Notes: a model not told the origin generated them from the sequence alone. DNA of 64,000 bases from Teratosphaeria epicoccoides (GCA_021401465.1 JADDMT010000017.1:1-64000), one strand, 5' to 3'; counted from the stretch's first letter, positions 1 through 10,191 are shown. A program made the numbers and translations.

Positions 1-126
1 GGGGATGGGGATGGGGATGGGGATGGGGATGGGGATGGAGATGGGGATGGGGATGGGGATGGAGATGGAGATGGGGATGGGGATGGGGATGGGGACGGTG
101 AAGGGGACGGTGAAGGGGACGGTGAA
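1..126. repeat. GGGGAT hexanucleotide microsatellite followed by a 12-bp repeat
   Basis: About sixteen imperfect GGGGAT units, some reading GGAGAT, run from the first base. They are followed by three copies of a GGGGACGGTGAA unit. The array is cut by the window edge, so its full length is unknown. It is not the TTAGGG telomere repeat. Its one long reading frame is a trivial Met-Gly repeat and is not counted as a gene. Confidence 0.9.
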
Positions 127-1280
127 CAGGGCTGGCTGGCTTACGATTTCCCGTTTGCTCCACAGCAGCTTGCTGAACATGGAGAGTGCGCCGCCCATGT
201 TTGGGGTCTATGTGTATGTGCTCCTTTGAAGGAGCGGGGGGATGTTGTGTGCCACCTCGCTCTGTCACCCGTACTGGATTTGATATGGCGCTTTGTTAGC
301 AGGATGATTAATAACAAGAGTTTTTTCAACGTTCTGGTCCCGTTGCTGACTGATGATCTCCTCTCGCACAGCCAGGCGCATAACGTGTTACATGTGCTCC
401 TCCACACTACTCCGTCCTCCCCGTGCCAAGCCGCGCTTTCCGTCTTCCACTCTCTCACTGACTCATCATCATCCTCCTGCCTCCTGCTTCCTCTTCCTCC
501 TCCTCCTCCCCCTCCTCCTCCTCCTCCATCACCATCGCCATCCTGCAAATCCACCACGAGTCCAGTAAACAGCACATTCACCGCACTGAACACCCAAACG
601 ACGCCTCTGCACCCGACCCAACCCTGCGTCTGCGTCTTCTCATAGGCCTCAAATACTCTCGCAGACACGCACAACAGGTACATACATGCACACCTCCCTA
701 CCGCTCGACTTCCAAACCACCTCTCCAAAGAAGGAAAAAAACCAGAAAAACCGATGATGACAACCCTTCTTTACTACATGTATACTTCTGAGCTCGCTCG
801 ATGAAGTCCCAAAAAACACATCAATCAAGCTCAACAGTCTGATCGCCCAACTTCTCCATTCCTCTCCCTCTGCCATCGACCCCTTTACCTCAGGATGCAT
901 GCACGAGCTAACTACAATGTAACATGCGAAGAAAATCAGGGAAACAAACGACCCCGCTCTTCTTCACCAGGTCTTCCGCTTTGTCTGTCGATGCGCTCAG
1001 CCTTCTCAGACGGATTTTATCACGGTGAGTCTGAAGTTCCTCTCTTCTCTGCAGTTGTACCCTTTCACATGATGCCTGAATAAACGATAACTTCTGTAGC
1101 TCGACTCGCTTGAGAGGCGCAGCAATGAATTACCTGATGTTCCTGACCTGATCACCTTGAAATGCGTTCGAGACCCGCTACGGCTTGGTTGTACACCGTT
1201 GCTGACAAGAGTTTGTTTCATTAAATGAATAGAATGTATATACATCTTCCAATTCATCCCAACTTCCAACAAGTCCTCCT
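127..1280. other. Gene-free stretch with a CTC/CCT microsatellite
   Basis: I see no supportable gene here. A pyrimidine-rich CCT/CTC/CAT trinucleotide run lies at about 465-545. The frames crossing it encode only Pro/Ser or Gly/Asp homopolymers. The last 200 bases are probably the 3' flank of the reductase gene that ends at 1281 on the minus strand. Confidence 0.5.
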
Positions 1281-2306
1281 CTACGCCCCAACAGCCTGCA
1301 AACTCTTGACCAAATCCTTGACACTCTCCTCCAGACTCCTAAATTCCACTCCCAACAACTTCTTGGCCCTCGCATTGTTGTACTTGTACATCCCGCCCTC
1401 TGGATAATCACCTCCCTGCACCGTCTTCAAATCTGGCAGCACATCTTTGTACTGCGGGAAGTCCTTCGTAATAATCTGCGCAATCTCCTTGTTCGAGAAG
1501 TAGCCCGCGGTAATGAAGAAGCGCTTGTTAGCCGCATCCTCCTTCTCCATCGCCAGCACATGGCAGAGCGCGAGGTCCTTCACGTCCACCCAGATAAAGG
1601 TGCCGGTCGGTGGGATTTCTTGCTTCGCCTTGCCCTGGATGATATCCCTCACACGCTGATTAGAAGTGTTGAGACCGTCAAGGGAATTGAGGTAGTGCAC
1701 AATAGGGCCTAGGACGAGGGGTGGACACATGGTCGCGACCGAGAAATTAGGCTTCTCGTCCGAGACGAACTGCCACGCAGCCTTTTCGGCAAACGTTTTC
1801 GACGCACGATACCCATTCGCCGGGTTCTCCACCGCCTGCTCCAGCGTAATGGGATTCCAGTCCTCCTCGCTGTACGTATGCTCCGGCCAATTGCCCTTGA
1901 ACGGATCGATGATGGCGGCAAAGCTCGACGTGATCACCACCCTCTTCACCGTCGGCGCGCTCTTCTTAATGCTCTTCAGCACGCCGGTGGTGCCGATGAC
2001 GGCCGGGTCCAGCAGCTCCTTCTGCACGTCCGTGACGTTGAAGTGGAACGGCGACGCGGTGTGGATCACCGCCTCGAAAGGCGGGTCCGAGACCACCGCC
2101 CGGTCGAAAGCGCCTTCTCTTGCAATGTCCTCGACGATGGCGAAGTCAAGCTTGTCCTTGCCATAGCTCTTGTGGTTCTCGGCAATCTTGTTGGCCTTCT
2201 CTTGCGAGCGGACGGTGGTGACGACGCTGTGGCCCCGCTGGAGGAGGTCGTCGAGGACGTGGGCGGCGATGAAGCCGGAGCCGCCGGTGAGGAGGACGCG
2301 GGTCAT
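1281..2306 (-). CDS. NADPH-dependent aldehyde/ketone reductase, GRE2-like (extended SDR)
   Basis: A single-exon 341-residue protein of the extended short-chain dehydrogenase group (dihydroflavonol-4-reductase/GRE2-like). Visible features are the N-terminal dinucleotide-binding motif TGGSGFIAAH (residues 7-16), the ITSS strand carrying the catalytic Ser (about 127) and the YRASK active site (Tyr166, Lys170). Length and motif spacing match yeast Gre2-type methylglyoxal/isovaleraldehyde reductases. No signal or membrane segment is seen, so the protein is probably cytosolic. It is read away from the gene at 2699 across a 392-bp shared promoter. It lies about 2.5 kb from the RiPP-like pair, so recruitment to that pathway is possible but unsupported. 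The exact substrate cannot be read from the sequence. Confidence 0.9.
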   Translation of the reverse strand: MTRVLLTGGSGFIAAHVLDDLLQRGHSVVTTVRSQEKANKIAENHKSYGKDKLDFAIVEDIAREGAFDRAVVSDPPFEAVIHTASPFHFNVTDVQKELLDPAVIGTTGVLKSIKKSAPTVKRVVITSSFAAIIDPFKGNWPEHTYSEEDWNPITLEQAVENPANGYRASKTFAEKAAWQFVSDEKPNFSVATMCPPLVLGPIVHYLNSLDGLNTSNQRVRDIIQGKAKQEIPPTGTFIWVDVKDLALCHVLAMEKEDAANKRFFITAGYFSNKEIAQIITKDFPQYKDVLPDLKTVQGGDYPEGGMYKYNNARAKKLLGVEFRSLEESVKDLVKSLQAVGA

Positions 2307-2698
2307 GGTGGTGGGCGTGGTGTGGAAGGGGTGTCGTTGGTGAGTTGTGACGGGAAAGTCTGACTATGGAACGGAGAAGCAGCGGGCCCACGACTGACTA
2401 CAGTAGCATTTTCATCTTGGTGGAGCAGTTGCGTCACGTTGCGATTGCCTTTCCGTGTTCCATAAGGTCCGGATTATGATTACTCAGCCTCATCGAAGCA
2501 TTTTCGCAGACACGAATGTTTGTTAATAATTATTTGTTAATAATTAATAATGATCAAATGGGAATCGCTTGACAGGACCGGCAAACGTCGGCATCGGGCC
2601 TTGAAACACGTGATCCAAGCTCCTCTCACTGTAACCCTCGATCCACCTCGCACGTACATCCATCTCCGCAGCCACAAACCCCCAGCAACCTCCCAACC
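2307..2698. promoter_or_regulatory. Divergent promoter between the GRE2-like reductase and the DUF4870 gene
   Basis: This 392-bp intergenic region separates two start codons on opposite strands. It holds an AT-rich direct repeat: TGTTAATAATTA at 2521-2532, a second copy at 2535-2546, and a shorter TAATAATG echo. No other element was recognised. The regulatory role is inferred from position. Confidence 0.5.
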
Positions 2699-3364
2699 AT
2701 GGCCGTAAACTTCGCCCCCTACCAATCCTCTCCACCCGAATCCGAGCGCGCCAAATCCCCGCCCCTCCGCTCCCCTACCGCCTCCCCTCGAGCCGACCAA
2801 CAACGCCCTCAGCACCCATCCCGCAACATCTCCTCCGTCGCCGCCGCAGGAGACCCCTGGGCCGCCGCGCGAGCCCAGCGCCTCCCCTCGCCCTCCCGGT
2901 ACTACGACGACGAGAACGAACAGGGCTACACCGATCTCGAGGGCGGCGGCGGCAATCGCTGGCGAAATGATTACATTGGCAATGATGCGCTGAGGGGAGG
3001 TGGCGTCACGTATAACGGCTCTGGCAGCATCTTCGAGACGTCGCTGGGCATTTCGCTAGCGTTGGAGGCGGCACTCGCGTATCTACTGCTGCCGCCGGCC
3101 GGTGGTGTTGTGCTGCTGATATTCGAGCGCAAGTCGGATTATGTGCGGTTTCATGCTTGGCAGTCTGCGTTGGTGTTTAGCGCGCTGTTCATGGTCCATA
3201 TTATTTTCAGCTGGACGTCCGTGATCAGTTATACGCTTTTGGTGCTTGATTTGGTGTTGATTGCTTATTTGGCGTTCGGGGCGTGGAAAAATGCGGACAC
3301 GTTGGATCGGGTTGAAGTGCCGTATTTGGGGAGGTTGGCGAGCAGTTTTGTCGACGATGAGTGA
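2699..3364 (+). CDS. Tic20-like/DUF4870 (UPF0132) small membrane protein
   Basis: A single-exon 221-residue protein. The first ~100 residues are Pro/Ser/Arg-rich and disordered, including PPLRSP and SPSRYYDDENE. They are followed by a conserved membrane domain of about three hydrophobic segments (roughly residues 115-195) with the characteristic VRFHAWQSA motif between the first two. That motif and arrangement match the Tic20-like/DUF4870 family of poorly characterised membrane proteins. The ATG sits in the good context CAACCATGG, and no upstream in-frame ATG precedes it. The cellular role is unknown; vesicle or ER localisation would be a guess. Confidence 0.8.
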   Translation: MAVNFAPYQSSPPESERAKSPPLRSPTASPRADQQRPQHPSRNISSVAAAGDPWAAARAQRLPSPSRYYDDENEQGYTDLEGGGGNRWRNDYIGNDALRGGGVTYNGSGSIFETSLGISLALEAALAYLLLPPAGGVVLLIFERKSDYVRFHAWQSALVFSALFMVHIIFSWTSVISYTLLVLDLVLIAYLAFGAWKNADTLDRVEVPYLGRLASSFVDDE

Positions 3365-4816
3365 GGACGTCGCGAAGGAGGGAGTGTGCTCGTGGAAATT
3401 TAAGCTTCGAGTGTCTCTCGTGAAACATGTGGAAAATCAGTGGTCGTTACGTTTGCAACATCCGGCGTGTATAAGTGCGAAATTCGCGAGCCTGCTTTAC
3501 AAAAACGACACCACCTGGATCCTGACGCCACCCCAGCTGTACCGACAATAACAAAACATCGCTCTGCACACGAATGTGGGACCCGACGCCAAAGCCAAGC
3601 TGCTTGCGGTCAAGCAACTGCCCCGCTGGAACACTTTCCTGTGCCGGTGGCTGAGGAGAGTTGTCAATTCCATGGCGGAAAGCGATGCCAGGATGCGAGT
3701 CATACAGGTGTGCATTCACATTGGTCGATCAGGTACTCTCTTCCGACGGATCGGTCGTATGATGCGGAACATTATCTGACGGTGGCGAATATGAGCGGGA
3801 GTTTCAGGAGAAGGCTATGGTGACAGGGCCGGAGGATATGGTTGAGCGGTCTACGCCTGGGAGGTGAGGGCTTGAGCCGGGCGGGATGGGGACGTGTAAG
3901 CCTGGTGTTATGATTAGGAAGGGTGCATTGGCTGTAACATTATGTGAACAGCCTATGGTCTGGTGTGTACAATAATAGGCCGCTGACATCTAGCGTAGAG
4001 TTCCGTTATGCATGACTAACCCGAGCCGGCAAGCTCATCGGAAGAAACCGAATCAGATCACTTCTCTACCAGCGCGAAACTGGATTGTCGGGACTGCAAA
4101 CATTTGATTGAAAGATTTTCATCACCTGATGACTGAGTACTCCTCCATTGCCCTCTCGTCCTGCACGCCCGATCGGCGTACACTGCCGAGCCGCAAGATC
4201 TGGGTTGTCATGCAGCAAGGAACCAAGTCGATAAGAGGAACTCTGGTAGGATGTCCAAGGCTAGGGCCAAGCACGTTCATTCGTTCTCAACGAAGATGAA
4301 GCAGTTGAGGGAATACGACAACGATCGCGCGAAGTCTCGCTAGTCTGCAGGCCATTCCTTGTGGTGCTGAGAATCGTTTCGACTAATTCCATGCTGCGGC
4401 GACTCGCTGCCAGTTCGGACAGCCTCGGGTGATAGTCAATGCGTTCAAGTAGGCTGATGGCTCTACACCATTCTGGTGCGTTCAAGCGCCAGTATCCACG
4501 ATGCCGCAGTCTCGAGGGTCTGGACCGATCGATGAACCTGATCAATCCACCAAGGCATTGGTGCACACCAAATTGCCGTGTCATTCGATGTGACGAGGTT
4601 GCAGAACGCCGCACGAAAAGCCTGAATGAGTGACATCTACGTAGTATGCTTCCATGCGTCCCTTGCTCATTCGACATCACCCTCATAACATTGGACTCTC
4701 CCACCTGGCCGCAAAATCAAGTAAGCGGCTCTCTTGCTTGTCGACTGACAGCGTTATTGAAAGCGCCTTGATCAGGTCAATCTTCGACGCCACCTCTTCA
4801 AAGTGGACTCTTGCTA
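3365..4816. other. Intergenic stretch downstream of the RiPP precursor gene, one weak candidate frame
   Basis: No gene can be firmly assigned. The minus-strand frame 4261-4704 is open for about 147 codons and contains a plausible segment (HQCLGGLIRFIDRSRP and about 60 residues after it) but matches no family I know and shows no splice context. The plus-strand frames near 3440-3823 look random. If the RiPP cluster contains a third gene, this is one place to look. Confidence 0.35.
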
Positions 4817-5511
4817 TTATGACTCGGCCCGCTTAGTACCTGGCGACGAAAGATAAAACCCTTGATCGTATCCATCCCGCTTCTCCGCCTTGGCCAGGTC
4901 AGCGACGCGCTTCTCCAACTTGGAGCGCTCAACTTCTGGAACTTCATAGTAGAGGTCGAAGTCGACTGCAGCCGCTTCGGCCTCACGCTTGTCGACTGCA
5001 CGTTTCTTTATATTGGCACGCTCAACGACCGGATCGGCGTAGTAGAAATCATACTCGTATTCGTCAGATTGCGCTTCACGCTTGTCGACTTCGCCCTTCT
5101 CCATTTTGGCACGCTCAACAACCGGACTGGCGTAGTAGAATTCGTAGTCGTATTCGTCGACGCCGCGCTTCATCATCCTTTCGGCGCGCTCAGTGGTGGG
5201 CAGGACATAGAAGGCGTCCTGGTTGTAGGCATCGCGCTTCGCCATCTTGGCCCGCTGGGCAGCTGGCACGACGTAGTAAAAGTCGTAGTTGTGTGCGTCA
5301 GCTGCAGTCCTTGTTTAGCTTCGAAAGGTCACACTCGTCTGGCATCCTGCCTGGACTCACGATCTGCGACACGCTTGTCGTTTCCATGAGCATCTGATAA
5401 CCAAGTCAGCATGTCTCGTTTCGCGTCATTATCATAGGCATACGCACCAGCCACGGGGACGGCATTGACAAGGCCCAGAAGGGCGAAAGTAGCGATGAGA
5501 GAGGCTTTCAT
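4817..5511 (-). CDS. Secreted Kex2-processed repeat precursor, candidate dikaritin-type (ustiloxin-like) RiPP precursor
   Basis: Three exons: 5511-5448, 5393-5361 and 5301-4817. The introns use GTGCGT..CTGAC..ATCAG (54 nt) and GTGAGT..GCTAAAC..TGCAG (59 nt), and frame is kept, giving 193 residues. A signal peptide (residues 1-17, ending LVNA) is followed by six related repeats. Each has a tyrosine-rich core and a proline: FYYVVP (40-45), FYVLP (63-67), FYYASP (87-92), FYYADP (118-123), LYYEVP (149-154) and FYLSSP (181-186). Most cores are followed by a V-x-ER-[AS]-K-x-x-KR-like spacer. Nine Lys-Arg pairs mark Kex2 cuts, and some are followed by EA or EAEA as in Ste13-trimmed precursors. There is no Cys or Trp. 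Repeats plus KR sites plus a neighbouring DUF3328 gene are the hallmarks of UstA-like precursors. An alpha-factor-like pheromone is the main alternative. The product is unknown. Confidence 0.83.
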
Positions 5512-6228
5512 TGTGGGAAAAGTGAGTTGGCGAGGAGAAGTCTTCGTCACTTGGGGAAGAATACCCACGAACGATCACATATGCTTCTTTGACGCGCAAA
5601 GATGCCATTATATGCGTTCTGCTCCAAGCAATTGGCTCTTGGCTATCCCAGGAAGGATGGGGTACTTGAGCACCTTGCGAATACACGGAATTGCCCAATC
5701 GGTCACAAACCGATCATGACGCGAGATCTGGGCTGTGAAGAGCCGCCTTCGCCCTCGGACCATGTGGGGGCGTCCACTCCAGATGTATAAGATGGCGATT
5801 GATTGACACAACGCCACTGTTCTGCTAGTCAATCAATATTCGATAACGCTGAGAGATATTGGTCAGAATTGCTACAGCCCTTGGAGCGATGATACCGACC
5901 GCACATGCTTGAACGCTCTATAGGCATAGGCCCCTGGTCAGGAAGCTCGGAAGCTGTATAGATATACGCACCAGGTGCAGAAGCTTTAGCGAATATCGGG
6001 CTGCTTCGACCAGGCCTCCAAGTCTGCGTCAGCCTTCGCAACAAGTCCGAGCACTACGGTGCATCGACAGTTGCGGTCAACGATCACGAGGGCAAGCACG
6101 AACACATCCCGGACATGGAAACAGATGGTTGACGGCCGAACGCTCGAGAGTCTGCGGGAACATCTGTCGTTTTCGCCATCCAACCCCATTTCTTGCTTCT
6201 CTTGTCACAATCTCATGCTCGAACCATC
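5512..6228. promoter_or_regulatory. Divergent promoter shared by the RiPP-like precursor and the UstYa-like gene
   Basis: This 717-bp region lies between two start codons that read outwards, at 5511 on the minus strand and 6229 on the plus strand. It contains no supportable gene. Shared control of the two genes is inferred from the head-to-head layout. I could not identify a specific transcription-factor site with confidence. Confidence 0.55.
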
Positions 6229-7308
6229 ATGTCTTACGACACGTCAGGCTACAGCAAGATAGATAGCCTTGAAGAGTCGAAAGCCCCACCCGAGTCCTTC
6301 CCCTTCTTGAGCCCGTACCACGACGACGACGGTCCAGTCGACACAGAACGCTCTCGCAAATCCACAAGAAGGCCTTGGATCTGGATCTGTCGTGGAGTAT
6401 TGTATGTCTTGGGCGTGCTGTTCTTTTCGTCTGGATGGCTTGCCGCAGTGTTCTTCAATTACCGCATTGATCGCCAATGCTCGCATATGAAAGACCGGCC
6501 GAGAGGAGACAACTGGCTGCCGCCCGATTCGCCTCTTCTCGAAATTGACAGGTCATACCACGAAGAAGTGTTTCAGCCCTGGAACTTCACACCTAGTGTT
6601 TGGAATGAACACCCCTCCAAGGGACGAGTCGACGATCTTTGGGCCGACAAACTTGGAGTCCACAGTAAGTGGACCATTGAAACACCCGCTCCGGGGCTGA
6701 GTTGGGACTGACCCAGATAAGACCACTTCTTTATGATTCCTCTCGACAGAGGCAAGGATTACGACCTGGATCCACGAGTCCATGTTTCTTTGAAAGGCGT
6801 CGAAGGCAAACACGATGGTTATCCCGTGATGATCGAAGCTATCCACCAGCTCCACTGCCTGGACGCCTTGAGAAGAAAGCTATACATGAATAGGCCATGG
6901 TATAAAGAGAACGTGAGTCAGCGTACTCTATCGCCTAACCGCTCAATCTAACGACCTCTTTCTCAGTGGGATATCATGGCCCAGTACGGCATGGAAGAAG
7001 CCCATACCTCGCACTGCCTCGACATGATCCGGCAAGTCATCACTTGCAACGCCGATCTGGGCGTCCTGGGCTGGAAATGGGTCGAAGTGCGAGGCAATTC
7101 TCTCCCTGATTTCCAGCGTCGCCATCAGTGCCACAATTTCGAAGCCCTGCGAGACTGGGCGGCGGCTCACCAAATGCCACATAACTATCAGAAGTATCAG
7201 GCCAACCAGTCGCCCCCGCCAGATGCCATTTACGCGGATGTCGAGTTGTACCATGGTGACATTCCAGAAGGGGCGTACAAGAAGGCGAGTCACGGGGAAG
7301 ACAGCTAG
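6229..7308 (+). CDS. UstYa-family (DUF3328) membrane oxidase/cyclase
   Basis: Three exons: 6229-6664, 6722-6912 and 6967-7308. The introns are GTAAGT..ACTGAC..ATAAG and GTGAGT..CTAAC..CTCAG, giving 322 residues. A short cytosolic tail with a basic RKSTRR stretch precedes one transmembrane helix (about 50-77), so the enzyme domain is probably lumenal. The family signature of two HxxHC motifs is complete: HQLHC at 187-191 and HTSHC at 222-226, inside the usual EAIHQLHCLD and YGMEEAHTSHCLD contexts. In ustiloxin, asperipin, phomopsin and cyclochlorotine pathways such proteins perform the oxidative cross-linking of the peptide core. It lies head to head with the precursor gene at 4817-5511, which is the main evidence for a RiPP pathway. 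Choosing the ATAAG acceptor rather than CCCAG six bases upstream is required to keep the frame open. Confidence 0.92.
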
Positions 7309-7760
7309 GCCGCAGAAAGGGGTTGTGTGCTAACATGCTAAGGAGTTGGACGTATCCTCAATGTTGTGCCGACACGCCATCTGCGTCGTGATGTTACAAG
7401 GCTGTCCTGAAACTTTCTTGATCTCTGTTCCCAGTATTTGCTTCTCTGATCTCCAGCTGGAGCCGCATGACCCAGGGAGCCTAGAATACCATCGCTGGAT
7501 CCAGCCATCTCCGGGGCAGTGCGTACTGGCCCTGCTGCTGTACATTGTGTTCTTGCCGTCCCATGAAGGTCGGCATGATTGTAGGTGGACGCAGCCTCTG
7601 GTGATGACGACTTGTTCGTGTAGATGGAACGCATGTGAAAGTGTACGAAGGTGGAGAGCCCGTAGCGGCTGCTCCCGGCATCCGAGTCAGGCTTTCGATT
7701 TCGACTCAAGATTCACACTTCTTCTTCTCTTTAACACCACCCCACCCCAAAGTCGCAAGG
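7309..7760. other. Intergenic region upstream of CDC5
   Basis: These 452 bp hold the 3' flank of the UstYa-like gene and the CDC5 promoter. A CT-rich tract with TTCTTCTTCTC lies just before the CDC5 start. No gene is seen. Confidence 0.5.
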
Positions 7761-10100
7761 ATGCCGGTCGTCAAGGGCGGAGTGTGGACGAATATCGAGG
7801 ATGAAATCCTCAAGGCCGCCGTCTCCAAATATGGTCTCAATCAGTGGGCGCGGGTGTCTTCGCTTTTGGCTCGAAAAACGGCCAAGCAGTGCAAAGCGCG
7901 CTGGGCAGAATGGCTGGATCCGGGCATCAGGAAGATCGAATGGAGTCGCGAAGAGGACGAAAAGCTGCTGCATCTGGCCAAGCTGATGCCGACACAATGG
8001 CGGACAATTGCGCCGATCGTTGGTCGAACGGCGACGCAGTGTCTGGAGCGGTATCAGAAGCTTCTGGACGAGGCAGAGGCGCGCGAGAATGCGGCAGAGT
8101 TGGGTCTTGGTGGTCCAGAGGGCGGCGAGACCAGTGCGCCGAGTGCAGATGATGTGCGCCGGCTCAGGCCTGGCGAGCTGGACCCAGATCCAGAGTCGAA
8201 ACCTGCAAGACCCGATACGATCGACATGGACGAAGATGAGAAGGAGATGCTTTCAGAGGCTCGTGCTCGTCTAGCAAATACACAAGGTAAGAAGGCCAAG
8301 CGCAAAGCGAGGGAACGGCAATTGGAGGAGAGCAGGCGGTTGGCGGTTCTGCAGAAGAGGCGCGAGTTGAAAAATGCCGGTATAAATATCAAGGTCACGA
8401 CCCGGAAGAAGGGGCAGATGGACTACAACGCGGATGTACCGTTCGAAAAAGCTCCGGCGCCAGGCTTCTACGACACACAGGAGGAAATGTCACAAAATGA
8501 GCGGGCGCGAGAAGCTTTTGATCCGCGCAAGCAGCAATTGGCCAACAAGCGAAAGGGTGATGGGCAAGACGAGCTTGAAGGACAGCAGGCGAAGCGCAGA
8601 AAGGACAATGACAGTGGTGCTGCTGCCTTTGCAGCGGCGGCAAAAGCAGGACAATTGCAAAGGATCAGGGAGGCCGAGCGAAGTAGCAAGAGGCGAAGCT
8701 TAAACCTGCCTGCGCCGCAAGTCAGCGAAGCAGAAATGGAAGACATCGTAAAGATGGGGATGTCTGGTGAGCGGGCAAGTGCCTTGGCTGGAGAGAGCGA
8801 GAATGACACAACCAGAGGCCTGATCGGAAGCTATACGAATACGGTAGGAGCCACACCTATCCGCACACCTCGAGCGCCGCAGGAGGAAGACCGGATTGCG
8901 AATGAGCTGCGCAATGCCCGAGCCAGAACAGAAACGCAGTCTGCGCTCTTCGGCGGCGATAACACCGCTCTGGTCGATGATGCAGCCACAACTGGATATC
9001 AAGGTGTGATGCCATCCCAGCAGACGTCTACAACACCCAATCCGATGGCTACGCCAATGCGCCAGGGTATGGGCGGTGTTGGAGCGACGCCAAGAGGACC
9101 AGGTGCTACTCCTGTGCGCACGCCCCGTGACAGCTTCCGCTTGAATCAGGAGGACGGACAGCTCGTTGGCCAGACTCCGAAAGAAGTCAGGGTGGCTGAG
9201 CAGGCCGCCAGATCGAGCTTGCGCGGAAAGCTGGCAAGTCTGCCAAAGCCCAAGGAGGTGGAGTGGGAGCTCGAGCTACCAGAAGAACAAAACGAGTTGT
9301 CGCACTCCTCAGCAGATGCAGTCGCGGAAGACGCTGCTGCTCGGGACAAGCGCAATGCCGAGATTGCTCACGCGAAAGCATTGAGAGAATTCAGGAGGCA
9401 GACACAGACAGTGCAGCGCGGCCTCCCTAGACCAAAAGCAGTTGATCTCGCTGCCATGCTCAAAACCGCACGGCACATTTCTGACCCGATCGAGCGCGAA
9501 ATTGCGGAGGAGAGCGCGCGCCTAATGGCGAACGATGCCCTTAATTTTGGTGGCGCGAAGGTCCACGGCAAAGCTCAGCACGTTCAACTTCTTGAGGAAG
9601 AAGCCATGCAAAACGCAAACATGGAAGTCATCCTCGAGATGGGCCTCCTGCCGGCCACCACAAAAGCCCATTTCGGGACAGCGTTCGCGCGCGAATGGGA
9701 GAAAGTGCACGCTTGCACTATCCTCCCTGGTCTTGCCGGCTACGCCGAGGACGAACTCGATGAGGAACAGCTGCTGGTCGAGAGCTTTAATAACATCCAG
9801 GACGCTATCACTGCTTCGGCGGAGAAGAGTGCGACGTTAGAGAAGAAGCTGGCGAAGGTGCAGGGTGGGTATTTGGCGAGGCAGAAGACGTTGAAGAAGA
9901 AGATTGAGGAGGCGGGGGCGGCGCTGGAAAGGATCAAGGTGGATGTGGAGGTTGGACGGTTGGCGGAGGTCAGTGAGCAGGGAGGTATCGTAGAGAGGTT
10001 GGAGAAGTTGAGGGAGGAGGTTGCGTTGGTTTCGAGACGGGAGAGGGAGGCGCAGGAGGTGTACAGAGAGAGGAAGGAGGAGCTGGAGGGGCTGATCTAG
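7761..10100 (+). CDS. CDC5: Pre-mRNA splicing factor CDC5/CEF1
   Basis: A single-exon 779-residue protein, the usual length for fungal Cdc5. Two N-terminal Myb repeats (about residues 6-105) carry the regularly spaced tryptophans, including [28 protein letters not shown] and [11 protein letters not shown], ending with [13 protein letters not shown]. Next come a charged lysine-rich linker and a TP-rich central region with repeats of the form ATPxRTPR (about residues 370-460, typical phosphorylation sites). A long C-terminal coiled coil follows. Cdc5 is a core member of the Prp19/NineTeen complex and acts in the nucleus during spliceosome activation. The start is the ATG in CAAGGATGCCGGTCGTC; in-frame codons upstream do not encode a family-like sequence. 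It ends 91 bp from the convergent RKI1 gene. Confidence 0.97.
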   Translation: MPVVKGGVWTNIEDEILKAAVSKYGLNQWARVSSLLARKTAKQCKARWAEWLDPGIRKIEWSREEDEKLLHLAKLMPTQWRTIAPIVGRTATQCLERYQKLLDEAEARENAAELGLGGPEGGETSAPSADDVRRLRPGELDPDPESKPARPDTIDMDEDEKEMLSEARARLANTQGKKAKRKARERQLEESRRLAVLQKRRELKNAGINIKVTTRKKGQMDYNADVPFEKAPAPGFYDTQEEMSQNERAREAFDPRKQQLANKRKGDGQDELEGQQAKRRKDNDSGAAAFAAAAKAGQLQRIREAERSSKRRSLNLPAPQVSEAEMEDIVKMGMSGERASALAGESENDTTRGLIGSYTNTVGATPIRTPRAPQEEDRIANELRNARARTETQSALFGGDNTALVDDAATTGYQGVMPSQQTSTTPNPMATPMRQGMGGVGATPRGPGATPVRTPRDSFRLNQEDGQLVGQTPKEVRVAEQAARSSLRGKLASLPKPKEVEWELELPEEQNELSHSSADAVAEDAAARDKRNAEIAHAKALREFRRQTQTVQRGLPRPKAVDLAAMLKTARHISDPIEREIAEESARLMANDALNFGGAKVHGKAQHVQLLEEEAMQNANMEVILEMGLLPATTKAHFGTAFAREWEKVHACTILPGLAGYAEDELDEEQLLVESFNNIQDAITASAEKSATLEKKLAKVQGGYLARQKTLKKKIEEAGAALERIKVDVEVGRLAEVSEQGGIVERLEKLREEVALVSRREREAQEVYRERKEELEGLI

Positions 10101-10191
10101 AACTTCGGCCGTCGTGCAATGGTCGTTGGGTATGTATCCGCTGAACGCAGCTGCATGCAGTCGAATGCACAATCCTGCCGAACATGTCGAT

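Noticed and set aside
1..126. Telomere or subtelomere at the window start
   Set aside because: The unit is GGGGAT, not TTAGGG, and the next genes are ordinary. It reads as a microsatellite cut by the window edge.
141..728. 195-codon minus-strand frame with Gly/Asp runs
   Set aside because: It is open only because it crosses the CCT/CTC microsatellite. There is no motif outside the low-complexity run.
4817..5511. Precursor as a classical alpha-factor pheromone gene
   Set aside because: The KR/EAEA processing looks similar, but the repeats are not identical, lack Cys and Trp, and sit beside a UstYa gene. It is kept only as an alternative.
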